A DNA stretch of 64,000 nt from positions 1-64,000 of the forward strand of contig CAKULD010000001.1 in NCBI GenBank assembly GCA_934667065.1. Direction: 5' to 3'. A model generated the notes under the pieces. It was given only the letters and a program-made list of their open reading frames with translations. It was not told the DNA's origin and searched no databases. Positions 27,341 to 35,565 of this stretch are shown in pieces. Within the stretch, counting starts at the first letter, position 1; each line of letters begins with the position of its first letter. Made by a program: the position numbers and the translations under genes. This DNA comes from an uncultured Collinsella sp. GTDB taxonomy: Bacteria > Actinomycetota > Coriobacteriia > Coriobacteriales > Coriobacteriaceae.

Positions 27341-28027
27341 ATGGCCGTCGATCCTTTGATTCAATCCCTGAAGGGCAAGCTCGTTGTGAGCGTTCAGGCC
27401 TATATGGGCGAGCCGCTCCGTACGCCCGAGACCATGGCTCAGATGTCTCGCGCCTGCGAGCTCGGTGGCGCCGCTGCCATTCGCTGCCAGGGCCTTGCAG
27501 ACATCGCCGCCATTAAGGGCCGCTGCGAGGTTCCCGTCATCGGCCTGTGGAAGGATGGGCACGAGGGCGTCTATATCACGCCGACGCTGCGTCATGCTCG
27601 TGCCTGCGTTGCCGCCGGTGCCGACATCGTGGCTATCGATGCCACCGATCGCCCGCGCCCCGATGGCAAGACCGTCGAGGACACCTTCCGTCCGCTGCAC
27701 GAAGAAGGCGTGCTCCTGATGGCTGACTGCGCCACCATCGAGGACATTCGCCGTGCAGTCGACATGGGCTTCGATCTGGTGTCCACCACGCTTTCTCACG
27801 GTGTCGCCGCTATCGATTGCACCATGGCCGACGGCCCCGATCTGCCGCTCCTGCGTCAGGCGACCGAGGAGTTCCCCGGCCTTCCCATCATCTGCGAGGG
27901 ACGCGTGCACACGCCCGAGGAGGCCCGCGCCGCAATCGATGCCGGCGCCTGGGCGGTTGTCGTGGGCACTGCCATCACGCACCCCACGAGTATTACGAGT
28001 TGGTTCAAAGCTGCGCTTGAGGCGTAA
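27341..28027 (+). CDS. nanE: N-acylglucosamine-6-phosphate 2-epimerase
   Basis: Converts ManNAc-6-phosphate to GlcNAc-6-phosphate, the third step of sialic-acid use. It is a TIM-barrel protein of 228 aa with family motifs: PVIGLWK, the DATDRPRP active-site strand, LMADCAT, VSTTLSHG and the C-terminal phosphate-binding CEGRVHTPEEA and VVVGTAITHP. The ATG at 27341 follows GAGAAAGG, just after structured element E. nagA and nagB, which would complete the path to fructose-6-phosphate, are not in the window. Confidence 0.92.
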   Translation: MAVDPLIQSLKGKLVVSVQAYMGEPLRTPETMAQMSRACELGGAAAIRCQGLADIAAIKGRCEVPVIGLWKDGHEGVYITPTLRHARACVAAGADIVAIDATDRPRPDGKTVEDTFRPLHEEGVLLMADCATIEDIRRAVDMGFDLVSTTLSHGVAAIDCTMADGPDLPLLRQATEEFPGLPIICEGRVHTPEEARAAIDAGAWAVVVGTAITHPTSITSWFKAALEA

Positions 28028-28079
28028 GACGGGCCTCGTATCCGCTCAGGGCGGTATACTCGATGAAAGGCAATTGACC

Positions 28080-28117
28080 GCGCGGGATCCGGGTTGCTGG
28101 GTCCCGCGCTTGTTTTT
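28080..28117 (+). terminator. Terminator or attenuator directly before rapZ
   Basis: An 11-bp stem (28080-28090 with 28099-28109, one T-G pair) with a T-rich tail that runs into the rapZ ribosome site AGGAGGC. A TATACT hexamer at 28054-28059 could be a -10 box ahead of it. If so, the hairpin lies inside the rapZ leader and could act as an attenuator; otherwise it ends the nan operon. Confidence 0.65.
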
Positions 28118-28129
28118 AGGAGGCAGCAC

Positions 28130-29050
28130 ATGCAAAAGGGAGATGCCATGGATGCGGCGGAGCGCTCGGAGCGCATCCCCGATATCGTCATCATCACCGG
28201 AATGTCCGGATCGGGCCGAACGCAGGCCATGCATGTGTTTGAGGACATGGGCTATTTTTGCATCGATAACTTGCCTCCGCGTCTGATCGCCCAGCTTGCC
28301 GAGCTCGTCGGCATCAATACGGGCGTGGGCAGGCATCTCGCCGTTACCTGCGACCTGCGAAGCCAGGGCCTGTTTGATGAGCTGCTCGATGCCGTCGCCG
28401 CGCTCGAGGATCGCGAGATGAGCTGCGACATCGTGTTTCTCGAGGCTTCTGACGAGGTGCTGATCCGTCGCTACAGCGAAAACCGCCGCCGCCACCCCAT
28501 TGCCAAGCCGGGGGAGACCACGGCCGACGCGATTCAGCGTGAGCGCCTGCAGCTGCAGGGCGTGCGCGACCGAGCCGATATGATCATCGACACGAGCCGC
28601 CTGCGCACCTCTGCGCTGCGCAACAAGCTGCGCATGGCTTTTTCCGAGCTTTCCGACCAGCAGCTCATGGATGTTCACGTGTTCTCGTTTGGCTTTAAGC
28701 ACGGCATGCCCGTCGAGGCGGACATTATGATCGACGTTCGCTTCCTGCCTAATCCGTTCTACGATCCCGAGATGCGCACCATGACCGGTCTCGATAAGAA
28801 GGTCTCCGACTTTGTCCTGGACCATCCCAAGACCCAGGAGTTCTGGAAGGCCTGGACGCAGCTGCTCGATACGGTCATGCCCGGCTATATCGCGGAAGGC
28901 AAGCCGCAGCTTTCTATCGCTATCGGCTGCACGGGCGGTCAGCACCGCAGCGTCGCCATTGCCGAGGCCACGGCCCGTTATTTGGAGGGTGCCCAGTATC
29001 ACGTGAGCATTTCCCATCGCGACCTGTCGCGCGCCAACACGAAAGCATAG
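28130..29050 (+). CDS. rapZ: RapZ/YvcJ-family nucleotide-binding protein
   Basis: P-loop protein of the RapZ family, which in E. coli tunes GlmS synthesis through small RNAs and in Bacillus is a GTPase of unclear role. Walker A reads GMSGSGRT (24-31), with Arg where Lys is usual. The C-terminal regulatory domain is present (FGFKHGMP, DVRFLPNPFY, GCTGGQHRS). The ATG at 28130 follows TAGGAGGC; an alternative ATG lies at 28148. It sits next to whiA, as in most Gram-positives. Confidence 0.92.
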   Translation: MQKGDAMDAAERSERIPDIVIITGMSGSGRTQAMHVFEDMGYFCIDNLPPRLIAQLAELVGINTGVGRHLAVTCDLRSQGLFDELLDAVAALEDREMSCDIVFLEASDEVLIRRYSENRRRHPIAKPGETTADAIQRERLQLQGVRDRADMIIDTSRLRTSALRNKLRMAFSELSDQQLMDVHVFSFGFKHGMPVEADIMIDVRFLPNPFYDPEMRTMTGLDKKVSDFVLDHPKTQEFWKAWTQLLDTVMPGYIAEGKPQLSIAIGCTGGQHRSVAIAEATARYLEGAQYHVSISHRDLSRANTKA

Positions 29051-29056
29051 GTCTGC

Positions 29057-29986
29057 ATGTCGTTTACCGCCGAGGTGCGCGACGAGCTCGCGCGCTGCGA
29101 ACCTGAATGTGAATATTGCGACCTGTCGACGCTTGCCGCTTTGACGCGCGTGAGCGGTACGCTCTCACTGGCCGGCTCCGGACGGTATCGCTTGACGGTC
29201 GCGACCGAGACGGGCGCCGTCGCGCGCACGATGATCACGCTGACGCATCGCATCCTTAAGCTCAAGACGGAGTTCACCGTCCGTAAATCGGTCCTCCATA
29301 AGGTCCGCAACTATCTCATCACCTTGCCCGATCAGCCCGACCTGGACAAGGCTCTGGTGCTGCTGGGCATCCTCGACCGTAGGGGAGGACTGGTCGCCGG
29401 CGTTCCCCGACACATCGTCGCCCGTCCCTGCTGCAGGCTTGCCTACATCCGCGGCGCGCTCATTGCCGGGGGCTTTGTTGCCGATCCTCGTGGCGACTTT
29501 CATTTGGAGATTGCGGTCCAGGGTGAGCAGTACGCCAAGGGGCTTTGCGACCTGCTGGAGCAGGTTGGGGTCCATGCGCGTGTCAACGCGCGGCGCGGGT
29601 CCTATGCCGTGTATATCAAGAGCGCCGAGGAGATCGAGCATCTGCTAAAGCTCATCGGTGCCAAGCGCAGCGTTGCCGAGATTGAGGAAGCGCGTGCGGT
29701 AAAACTGGTTAAGAACGACGTGAACCGCCGTGTGAATGCCGAGCTGGCCAATCAGACCAGAAGCGCCGGTGCCGCCCAGCATCAGCTTGCGTTAATCGAT
29801 GAGCTCGAGCAGCGGGGCCTACGCGATACGCTTCCGGAGGCCTTGGCGGTCTTTTGCGATCTGCGCGAGCGCTACCCCGATCTGTCGTTGCGCGATCTGG
29901 GGGAGATGGCCGATCCTCCGTTGTCAAAGTCGGCCCTATACCATCGCGTTTTGCGGCTTGAAAAGCTCATTGAAGCGAACAGGTAG
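29057..29986 (+). CDS. whiA: DNA-binding protein WhiA
   Basis: Sporulation/division regulator family: a degenerate LAGLIDADG N-terminal domain (about 20-215) and a C-terminal helix-turn-helix (DLSLRDLGEMADPPLSKSALYHR, split here as DLSLRDLGEM and PPLSKSALYHR). In actinobacteria it controls cell-division genes; in non-sporulating relatives it affects division and fatty-acid supply. The 309 aa length is normal. It starts 6 nt after rapZ, so the pair is one operon. Confidence 0.93.
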   Translation: MSFTAEVRDELARCEPECEYCDLSTLAALTRVSGTLSLAGSGRYRLTVATETGAVARTMITLTHRILKLKTEFTVRKSVLHKVRNYLITLPDQPDLDKALVLLGILDRRGGLVAGVPRHIVARPCCRLAYIRGALIAGGFVADPRGDFHLEIAVQGEQYAKGLCDLLEQVGVHARVNARRGSYAVYIKSAEEIEHLLKLIGAKRSVAEIEEARAVKLVKNDVNRRVNAELANQTRSAGAAQHQLALIDELEQRGLRDTLPEALAVFCDLRERYPDLSLRDLGEMADPPLSKSALYHRVLRLEKLIEANR

Positions 29987-30179
29987 TATAAAGCATTGGC
30001 TTATATAGCGATTGAACTGGTGTTTTATTCTTTAAAGCGTTTTAACGCAAATTTGATTTTCAATTTCGAGCATTCTCGTGAAATTCAAGTCAAAAAAAAG
30101 GTATATTAGGCGAGTGGTTAGTTTGTGGGCCTCAACGGCGGGCGCTGTAGCTTGCGGGGGCCTTACGAAAGGAGACACA

Positions 30180-31205
30180 ATGGCAGTAAAGGTTGCTATT
30201 AACGGCTTCGGTCGCATCGGTCGTCTGGCTTTCCGTCAGATGTTCGGTCATGAGGGCTCCGAGATCGTCGCTATCAACGACCTCACCTCTCCCGATATGC
30301 TCGCTTACCTGCTGAAGTACGACTCCACGCAGGGCAACTATGCTCGCGATCATGAGGTCGTCGCTGGTGAGGATTCCATCACCGTTGACGGCAAGGAGAT
30401 CAAGATCTACAAGGAGGCCGACGCCAACAACCTGCCTTGGGGCGACCTCGACGTCGACGTCGTGCTCGAGTGCACCGGCTTCTACACCAGCAAGGCTAAG
30501 GCTCAGGCTCACATCAACGCTGGCGCCAAGAAGGTCGTCATCTCCGCTCCGGCCGGCAGCGATCTGCCCACCATCGTGTACAACGTCAACCATGAGACGC
30601 TGACCGCTGAGGACAACATCATCTCCGCTGCTTCCTGCACCACCAACTGCCTCGCCCCGATGGCCAAGGGTCTGAACGACTTCGCTCCCATCGTGTCCGG
30701 CATCATGACCACCATTCACGCCTGGACTGGCGACCAGATGCCGCTCGATGGCCCGCAGCGCAAGGGCAACAAGCGTCGTAGCCGCGCCTGCGCCGTCAAC
30801 ATCGTCCCCAACACCACCGGTGCTGCTAAGGCTATCGGCCTGGTTCTCCCCGAGCTCAACGGTAAGCTCATCGGCGCTGCTCAGCGCGTCCCGACGCCGA
30901 CCGGCTCCCTCACCAACCTCTACGCCGTCGTTGATAAGAAGGTCACCGTCGACGAGGTCAACGCTGCTATGAAGGCTTACGCTGCCACCATCTCCGAGAC
31001 CTTCGCTTACAACGAGGATGACATCGTCTCCACCGACATCATCGGCGAGACCCACGGCTCCATCTTCGACGCCACTCAGACCATGTGCTCTGATCTCGGC
31101 AACGGCCAGACCCTCGTTCAGGTCACCTCTTGGTACGACAACGAGAACTCCTACACCTCTCAGATGGTCCGCACCATCAAGTACTTCGAGAAGTTCGTTG
31201 CTTAA
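30180..31205 (+). CDS. gapA: Glyceraldehyde-3-phosphate dehydrogenase, type I
   Basis: Glycolytic oxidation and phosphorylation of glyceraldehyde-3-phosphate with NAD. The Rossmann motif INGFGRIGR opens the protein and the catalytic Cys153 lies in SAASCTTNC, with the conserved WTGDQ and WYDNE motifs. The ATG at 30180 follows GAAAGGAGAC. Codons are strongly C-ending, a sign of high expression. The 193-nt gap upstream holds A/T-rich sequence including TATATT near 30104, a likely promoter. A terminator separates it from pgk. Confidence 0.97.
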   Translation: MAVKVAINGFGRIGRLAFRQMFGHEGSEIVAINDLTSPDMLAYLLKYDSTQGNYARDHEVVAGEDSITVDGKEIKIYKEADANNLPWGDLDVDVVLECTGFYTSKAKAQAHINAGAKKVVISAPAGSDLPTIVYNVNHETLTAEDNIISAASCTTNCLAPMAKGLNDFAPIVSGIMTTIHAWTGDQMPLDGPQRKGNKRRSRACAVNIVPNTTGAAKAIGLVLPELNGKLIGAAQRVPTPTGSLTNLYAVVDKKVTVDEVNAAMKAYAATISETFAYNEDDIVSTDIIGETHGSIFDATQTMCSDLGNGQTLVQVTSWYDNENSYTSQMVRTIKYFEKFVA

Positions 31206-31242
31206 TTTAGCTTTTAGCGAATAGCTCGTTGAGCGTCTAAAG

Positions 31243-31289
31243 AAGGGCGCGGCCTTATAGGGCTTACACCCTAGGGTCGCGCCCTTTTT
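31243..31289 (+). terminator. Terminator between gapA and pgk
   Basis: A 12-bp stem (31243-31254 with 31275-31286) containing a nested small hairpin, then a T-run to 31289. gapA therefore probably has a transcript of its own, with pgk-tpiA-gpmI made by readthrough or a separate promoter. Confidence 0.85.
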
Positions 31290-31345
31290 ATAAGAAATCG
31301 TCTGCCGTAATGGGAGGCAGACACGTACGAAAGGTAGAAGCAAAC

Positions 31346-32536
31346 ATGGCCTTTACCAAGAAGACCGTCCGCGACATCGATGTCGACGGCAAGCGCGTTC
31401 TCGTCCGCGTTGACTTCAACGTGCCTATCAAGGATGGCGTCGTTGGCGACACCACCCGCATCAAGGCTGCCCTGCCCACCATCAACTACCTCGTCGAGCA
31501 CAACGCTCGCGTCATCCTCATGAGCCACCTCGGCCGTCCCGATGGCACCGGCTTCCAGCCCGAGCTCTCCCTCGAGCCCGTCGCCAAGAAGCTCGCTGAG
31601 CTCTCCGGTCTCGACGTTGCCTTTGTCGCCGACACCTACGGCGAGAAGGCTGCCGAGGCTGTCGCCGCCGTCGAGCCGGGCAAGGTTCTCGTTCTCGAGA
31701 ACGTCCGCTTCGACAAGCGTGAGAAGAAGAACGATCCCGAGATCGCCAAGACCCTCGCTTCCTACGGTGACGTCTTCGTTCTCGACGCCTTCGGTACCGC
31801 TCACCGCGCCCAGGGTTCCGTCGTGGGCCCCGCCGCTTACCTGCCTGCCGTTGCCGGCTTCCTGCTCGAGAAGGAGGTCGACACGCTGACCGGCATCTTC
31901 GCCGAGCCCGAGCGTCCCTTCGTCGCCATCGTCGGCGGTTCCAAGGTTTCCTCCAAGATCGGCGTTCTCGATCACCTCATCGACTCCGCTGACACCCTGA
32001 TCATCGGTGGCGGCATGGCCTACACCTTCTTCCTGGCTCAGGGCCTGACCGTCGGCCAGTCCCTCAAGGAAGAGGACTGGGTCGAGCGCGCCGGCGAGAT
32101 GCTCAAGAAGGCCGAGGAGAAGGGCGTCAAGATCCTGCTCCCCATCGACAACCGCGTTGCCGATCACTTTGGCGAGGACGCTGTCCCCGAGGTCGTCGCT
32201 TCCGACGCTATCCCCGACGATCGTGAGGGTATGGACATCGGCCCCAAGACCGAGGAGCTTTACGCCGAGGCCGTCAAGGGCGCCAAGACCGTGTTCTGGA
32301 ATGGCCCCATGGGCGTCTTCGAGTTCGACAACTTCGCTCACGGCACCCAGGCTATCGCCGAGGCTGTCGCCGAGGCCGACTGCACCTCGATCATCGGCGG
32401 TGGCGACTCTGTCGCAGCTGTCAACAAGTTCAACCTGGCCGACAAGATGAGCTGGATCTCCACCGGTGGTGGCGCTTCCATGGAGCTCGTCGAGGGTAAG
32501 GCCCTGCCCGGAGTGGAGGCGCTTCTCGATGCCTAA
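31346..32536 (+). CDS. pgk: Phosphoglycerate kinase
   Basis: Makes ATP from 1,3-bisphosphoglycerate in glycolysis. The N-terminal substrate motif RVDFNVPIKDG, the basic ILMSHLGRP loop, the GGSKVSSKI hinge and the C-terminal nucleotide-binding GGGDSVAAVNKF are present. The 396-aa product starts at the ATG at 31346 after GAAAGGTAG. Its stop overlaps the tpiA start by 8 nt. The C-ending codon bias matches gapA. Confidence 0.97.
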   Translation: MAFTKKTVRDIDVDGKRVLVRVDFNVPIKDGVVGDTTRIKAALPTINYLVEHNARVILMSHLGRPDGTGFQPELSLEPVAKKLAELSGLDVAFVADTYGEKAAEAVAAVEPGKVLVLENVRFDKREKKNDPEIAKTLASYGDVFVLDAFGTAHRAQGSVVGPAAYLPAVAGFLLEKEVDTLTGIFAEPERPFVAIVGGSKVSSKIGVLDHLIDSADTLIIGGGMAYTFFLAQGLTVGQSLKEEDWVERAGEMLKKAEEKGVKILLPIDNRVADHFGEDAVPEVVASDAIPDDREGMDIGPKTEELYAEAVKGAKTVFWNGPMGVFEFDNFAHGTQAIAEAVAEADCTSIIGGGDSVAAVNKFNLADKMSWISTGGGASMELVEGKALPGVEALLDA

Positions 32537-33296
32537 TCGCACCCTTCTTATCGCTGGTAACTGGAAGATGAACAACGACGTCGCCGAGGCTGCCAAGCTC
32601 GCCGACGAGCTGGCTCAGGCTCTGCCCGAGGTTCCGGCTGGCGTCGAGGTGCTCGTCTGCCCTCCGACCATCGACATCACCACGGTTCATGACCGCATTC
32701 AGGCTGCCCCCATCGCCCTCGGTGCACAGAACGTGTACTGGGAGGCCAAGGGCGCTTACACCGGTGAGTCCTCTTGCGACATGCTCAAGTCCGCTGGCTG
32801 CACCTACTGCATCATCGGTCACTCCGAGCGTCGTGACTACTTCCACGAGACCGACGAGGATCAGAACAAGAAGGCCAAGGCTCTCGTTGCCGCCGGCCTC
32901 GTTCCCGTCTTCTGCTGCGGCGAGTCCCTTGAGGTCCGCGAGGCCGGCACCTATGTCGAGCACGTCGTGAACCAGGTCAAGGCTGGTCTCGAGGGTCTCG
33001 AGATCACCTGCCCCAAGCAGGTTGTCGTCGCCTACGAGCCCATCTGGGCCATCGGTACCGGCAAGACCGCTACCGCCGAGGACGCTCAGGAGGTCTGCGG
33101 CGCTATCCGTGAGACCCTCAAGGAGATGTTCGGCGAGGAGCTCGCTGACGGCATCCGCGTGCTGTATGGCGGTTCCGCCAAGCCCGGCAACATCGCCGAG
33201 CTCGTCGCCAAGCCCGACGTTGACGGCGCCCTCGTGGGTGGCGCTTCGCTCAAGGCTGACGACTTTGCCTCTATGGTCGTCAAGGCAGGCGAGTAG
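32529..33296 (+). CDS. tpiA: Triosephosphate isomerase
   Basis: Interconverts dihydroxyacetone phosphate and glyceraldehyde-3-phosphate. Key motifs: GNWKMN with the catalytic Lys, GHSERR with the electrophilic His, and AYEPIWAIGTGKTA with the catalytic Glu and the flexible loop 6, followed by YGGS. It is 255 aa. The start lies inside the end of pgk (ATGCCTAA overlap), so translation is coupled. Confidence 0.97.
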   Translation: MPNRTLLIAGNWKMNNDVAEAAKLADELAQALPEVPAGVEVLVCPPTIDITTVHDRIQAAPIALGAQNVYWEAKGAYTGESSCDMLKSAGCTYCIIGHSERRDYFHETDEDQNKKAKALVAAGLVPVFCCGESLEVREAGTYVEHVVNQVKAGLEGLEITCPKQVVVAYEPIWAIGTGKTATAEDAQEVCGAIRETLKEMFGEELADGIRVLYGGSAKPGNIAELVAKPDVDGALVGGASLKADDFASMVVKAGE

Positions 33297-33301
33297 GACA
33301 T

Positions 33302-34855
33302 ATGGCACAGCGTCATCTTCCTGCAATCCTGATCATCATGGACGGCTGCGGCCTGGCCCCGGCCGATGGCGAGAACGCCGTCGCCGCTGCCAAGACGCCC
33401 TTCCTTGATAGCCTGTACGAGAAGTATCCCCACACCACGCTCGGCGCTTCGGGCGAGGACGTGGGCCTTCCCGATGGCCAGATGGGCAACTCCGAGGTGG
33501 GCCACCTCAACATCGGTGCCGGCCGCATCGTGTTCCAGGAGCTTTCGCGCATCAACAACGCCATCAAGGACGGCTCCATCGCCGAGAACGAGGTCTTCGT
33601 CAAGGCTATGGACGACGTCAAGGCTGACGGCAAGACCCTCCACCTCATGGGCCTTATGAGCCCTGGCGGCGTTCATTCTCATATGAACCACGTCGAGGCT
33701 CTGGTCAAGATGGCTGCCGAGCGCGGCGTCAAGACCGTTCGCGTCCACGCCTTCATGGATGGCCGCGACGTCGACCCGCAGTCCGGTGCCGGCTACATGA
33801 GCGAGTTCTGCGCCTTCCTGGCCAAGATTTCCGAGGAGACCGGTTGCGACGCCCGCGTTGCCACTGTCTCGGGCCGCTATTGGGCCATGGACCGCGACAA
33901 CCGTTGGGAGCGCATCCAGCGCGCCTACGGCGTCATGGTCAATGCGTCCGATGCCGATACCGACCCCGTTGCCGGTATCAAGGCCTACTACGAGAAGGAT
34001 CCGCGCGGCGACGAGTTCGTCGAGCCCTTCGCTGCCCATAACGAGGGCATCCACGAGGGCGACGCGGCCATCTTCTTCAACTTCCGTCCCGACCGCGCCC
34101 GTCAGATGACCCGCGTGTTCACGGACAAGGAGTTCGACGGCTTTGAGCGCGAGCAGATCAAGCTCTCGCACTTTGTGACGATGACCGAGTACGATCCGAC
34201 GTTTGACGTCGAGGTCGCCTTCCCCAAGACGTTCCCCGAGAACGTCCTGGCCGACGTCATCGCCGCCAACGGCCTGAAGCAGCTGCACACCGCCGAGACT
34301 GAGAAGTACGCCCATGTGACGTTCTTCCTCAACGGCGGTATCGAGGAGCCCAAGGAGGGCGAGGAGCGCGTGCTCGTCGCTTCCCCCAAGGTTGCTACCT
34401 ACGATCTGCAGCCCGAGATGAGCGCTCCCGAGGTTACCGAGAAGCTCGTCGCTGCTATCAACGAGGATCGCGCTGATTTCTACATCGTGAACTTCGCGAA
34501 CTGCGACATGGTCGGTCACACTGGTGTCTTCGACGCTGCCGTCAAGGCCGTCGAGGCTGTTGACGATGCCCTGTCCAAGGTTGTCCCGGCGATTCTCGCC
34601 AAGGGCGGCTTTGCGCTGATTACCGCCGACCACGGCAACGCCGACCATATGTTTGACGTTGCTTCCGACGGTTCCAAGCATCCGTTCACGGCTCACACCA
34701 CCAACCGCGTGCCGTTCATCATCGTTGATGAGAAGGCTCAGCTCGCCGGTATCGAGGACGGCCGTCTCTCCGATATCGCCCCGACCATGCTCACCATGGC
34801 TGGTCTGGAGCCTTCCGCCGAGATGACGGGCCGCGTGCTCGCCACCGAGGCCTAA
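33302..34855 (+). CDS. gpmI: 2,3-bisphosphoglycerate-independent phosphoglycerate mutase
   Basis: Interconverts 3- and 2-phosphoglycerate using two manganese ions. The alkaline-phosphatase-fold metal site MDGCGL and the phosphorylated Ser64 in MGNSEVGHLNIG identify the cofactor-independent type; the second metal cluster is in TADHGNADHM. At 517 aa it is full length. It follows tpiA after 5 nt and ends the operon before a strong terminator. Enolase is not in the window. Confidence 0.97.
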   Translation: MAQRHLPAILIIMDGCGLAPADGENAVAAAKTPFLDSLYEKYPHTTLGASGEDVGLPDGQMGNSEVGHLNIGAGRIVFQELSRINNAIKDGSIAENEVFVKAMDDVKADGKTLHLMGLMSPGGVHSHMNHVEALVKMAAERGVKTVRVHAFMDGRDVDPQSGAGYMSEFCAFLAKISEETGCDARVATVSGRYWAMDRDNRWERIQRAYGVMVNASDADTDPVAGIKAYYEKDPRGDEFVEPFAAHNEGIHEGDAAIFFNFRPDRARQMTRVFTDKEFDGFEREQIKLSHFVTMTEYDPTFDVEVAFPKTFPENVLADVIAANGLKQLHTAETEKYAHVTFFLNGGIEEPKEGEERVLVASPKVATYDLQPEMSAPEVTEKLVAAINEDRADFYIVNFANCDMVGHTGVFDAAVKAVEAVDDALSKVVPAILAKGGFALITADHGNADHMFDVASDGSKHPFTAHTTNRVPFIIVDEKAQLAGIEDGRLSDIAPTMLTMAGLEPSAEMTGRVLATEA

Positions 34856-34880
34856 GAGAAAACTCCAAGCGTTTTCTTGC

Positions 34881-34916
34881 AAGGGGGTTGTCCACATTCG
34901 GGCAACCCCCTTTTTT
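34881..34916 (+). terminator. Terminator after gpmI
   Basis: A 10-bp stem (34881-34890 with 34903-34912) runs into six T. Strong intrinsic terminator closing the glycolytic operon. Confidence 0.9.
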
Positions 34917-35020
34917 GGTATTTCTGCCATTTCTGCCCCGTCCCTAAATGGCAGGTGGGGGAGTGCTGGGGGTTGTGGTACAGTACTGGGGTTTGAATTG
35001 TTCTATTAAGGAGCTTATCT

Positions 35021-35275
35021 ATGGGTCCGTTCCAGATTCTTCTGTTTGTTGTTTGGGCTGTCTCTGCCGTGGCGCTGACGATTCTCGTTCTGATGCACTC
35101 CGGCAAGGGTACCGGCGTTTCGGATATGATCGCCAGCTCCCTGTATAACTCCAGCTCTGCCACGGGCGTCATGGAGCAGAACCTCGATCGCCTGACGGTG
35201 ATAATGGCCGTCGTCTTTGCCGTGTGCGTCGTCCTGTGCATGTTCTTCTTCCCGCAGGGCATCGTCGGCTACTAA
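35021..35275 (+). CDS. secG: Preprotein translocase subunit SecG
   Basis: Small accessory subunit of the SecYEG channel. The 84-aa protein has two hydrophobic segments (about 4-24 and 58-78) joined by the typical Gly/Ser-rich loop with MHSGKGTG. The ATG follows AAGGAGC. It is a single-gene unit between two terminators, next to glycolytic genes as in many Gram-positives. TACAGT near 34980 may be its -10 box. Confidence 0.92.
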   Translation: MGPFQILLFVVWAVSAVALTILVLMHSGKGTGVSDMIASSLYNSSSATGVMEQNLDRLTVIMAVVFAVCVVLCMFFFPQGIVGY

Positions 35276-35300
35276 GCCGTCACCACAAGTCACTTATTAG

Positions 35301-35325
35301 AGGCTCCGCATTGCGGGGCCTTTTT
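35301..35325 (+). terminator. Terminator after secG
   Basis: A 9-bp stem (35301-35309 with 35313-35321), 3-nt loop and T-run. Confidence 0.88.
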
Positions 35326-35471
35326 GTTAACAATTCTGTAACAGAACACAGCGTAATACCACATACTGCGCCCAACTAAAGAATTTCTCGACCGTTAACC
35401 GGAAAGAAGGTTCATTCGTGCATAAAATGCGCTACTGTATTGCAAAACGTGGGCCTGTTGTGCATAACCAG

Positions 35472-35483
35472 CCATTGCAATGG
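35472..35483. promoter_or_regulatory. Perfect 12-nt palindrome upstream of oppA
   Basis: CCATTGCAATGG is a spacer-free palindrome 82 nt before the oppA ATG, in a 240-nt gap that has no gene. It could be an operator for a nutrient-responsive repressor; no known site is recognised. Confidence 0.35.
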
Positions 35484-35565
35484 GCCGCGTTTTGATGGTT
35501 TAGATCGGGTGTCTCGACATAAGTCCGGTCTACCTATTTTTGTCCTATCTCATAAGGAGGATGGC

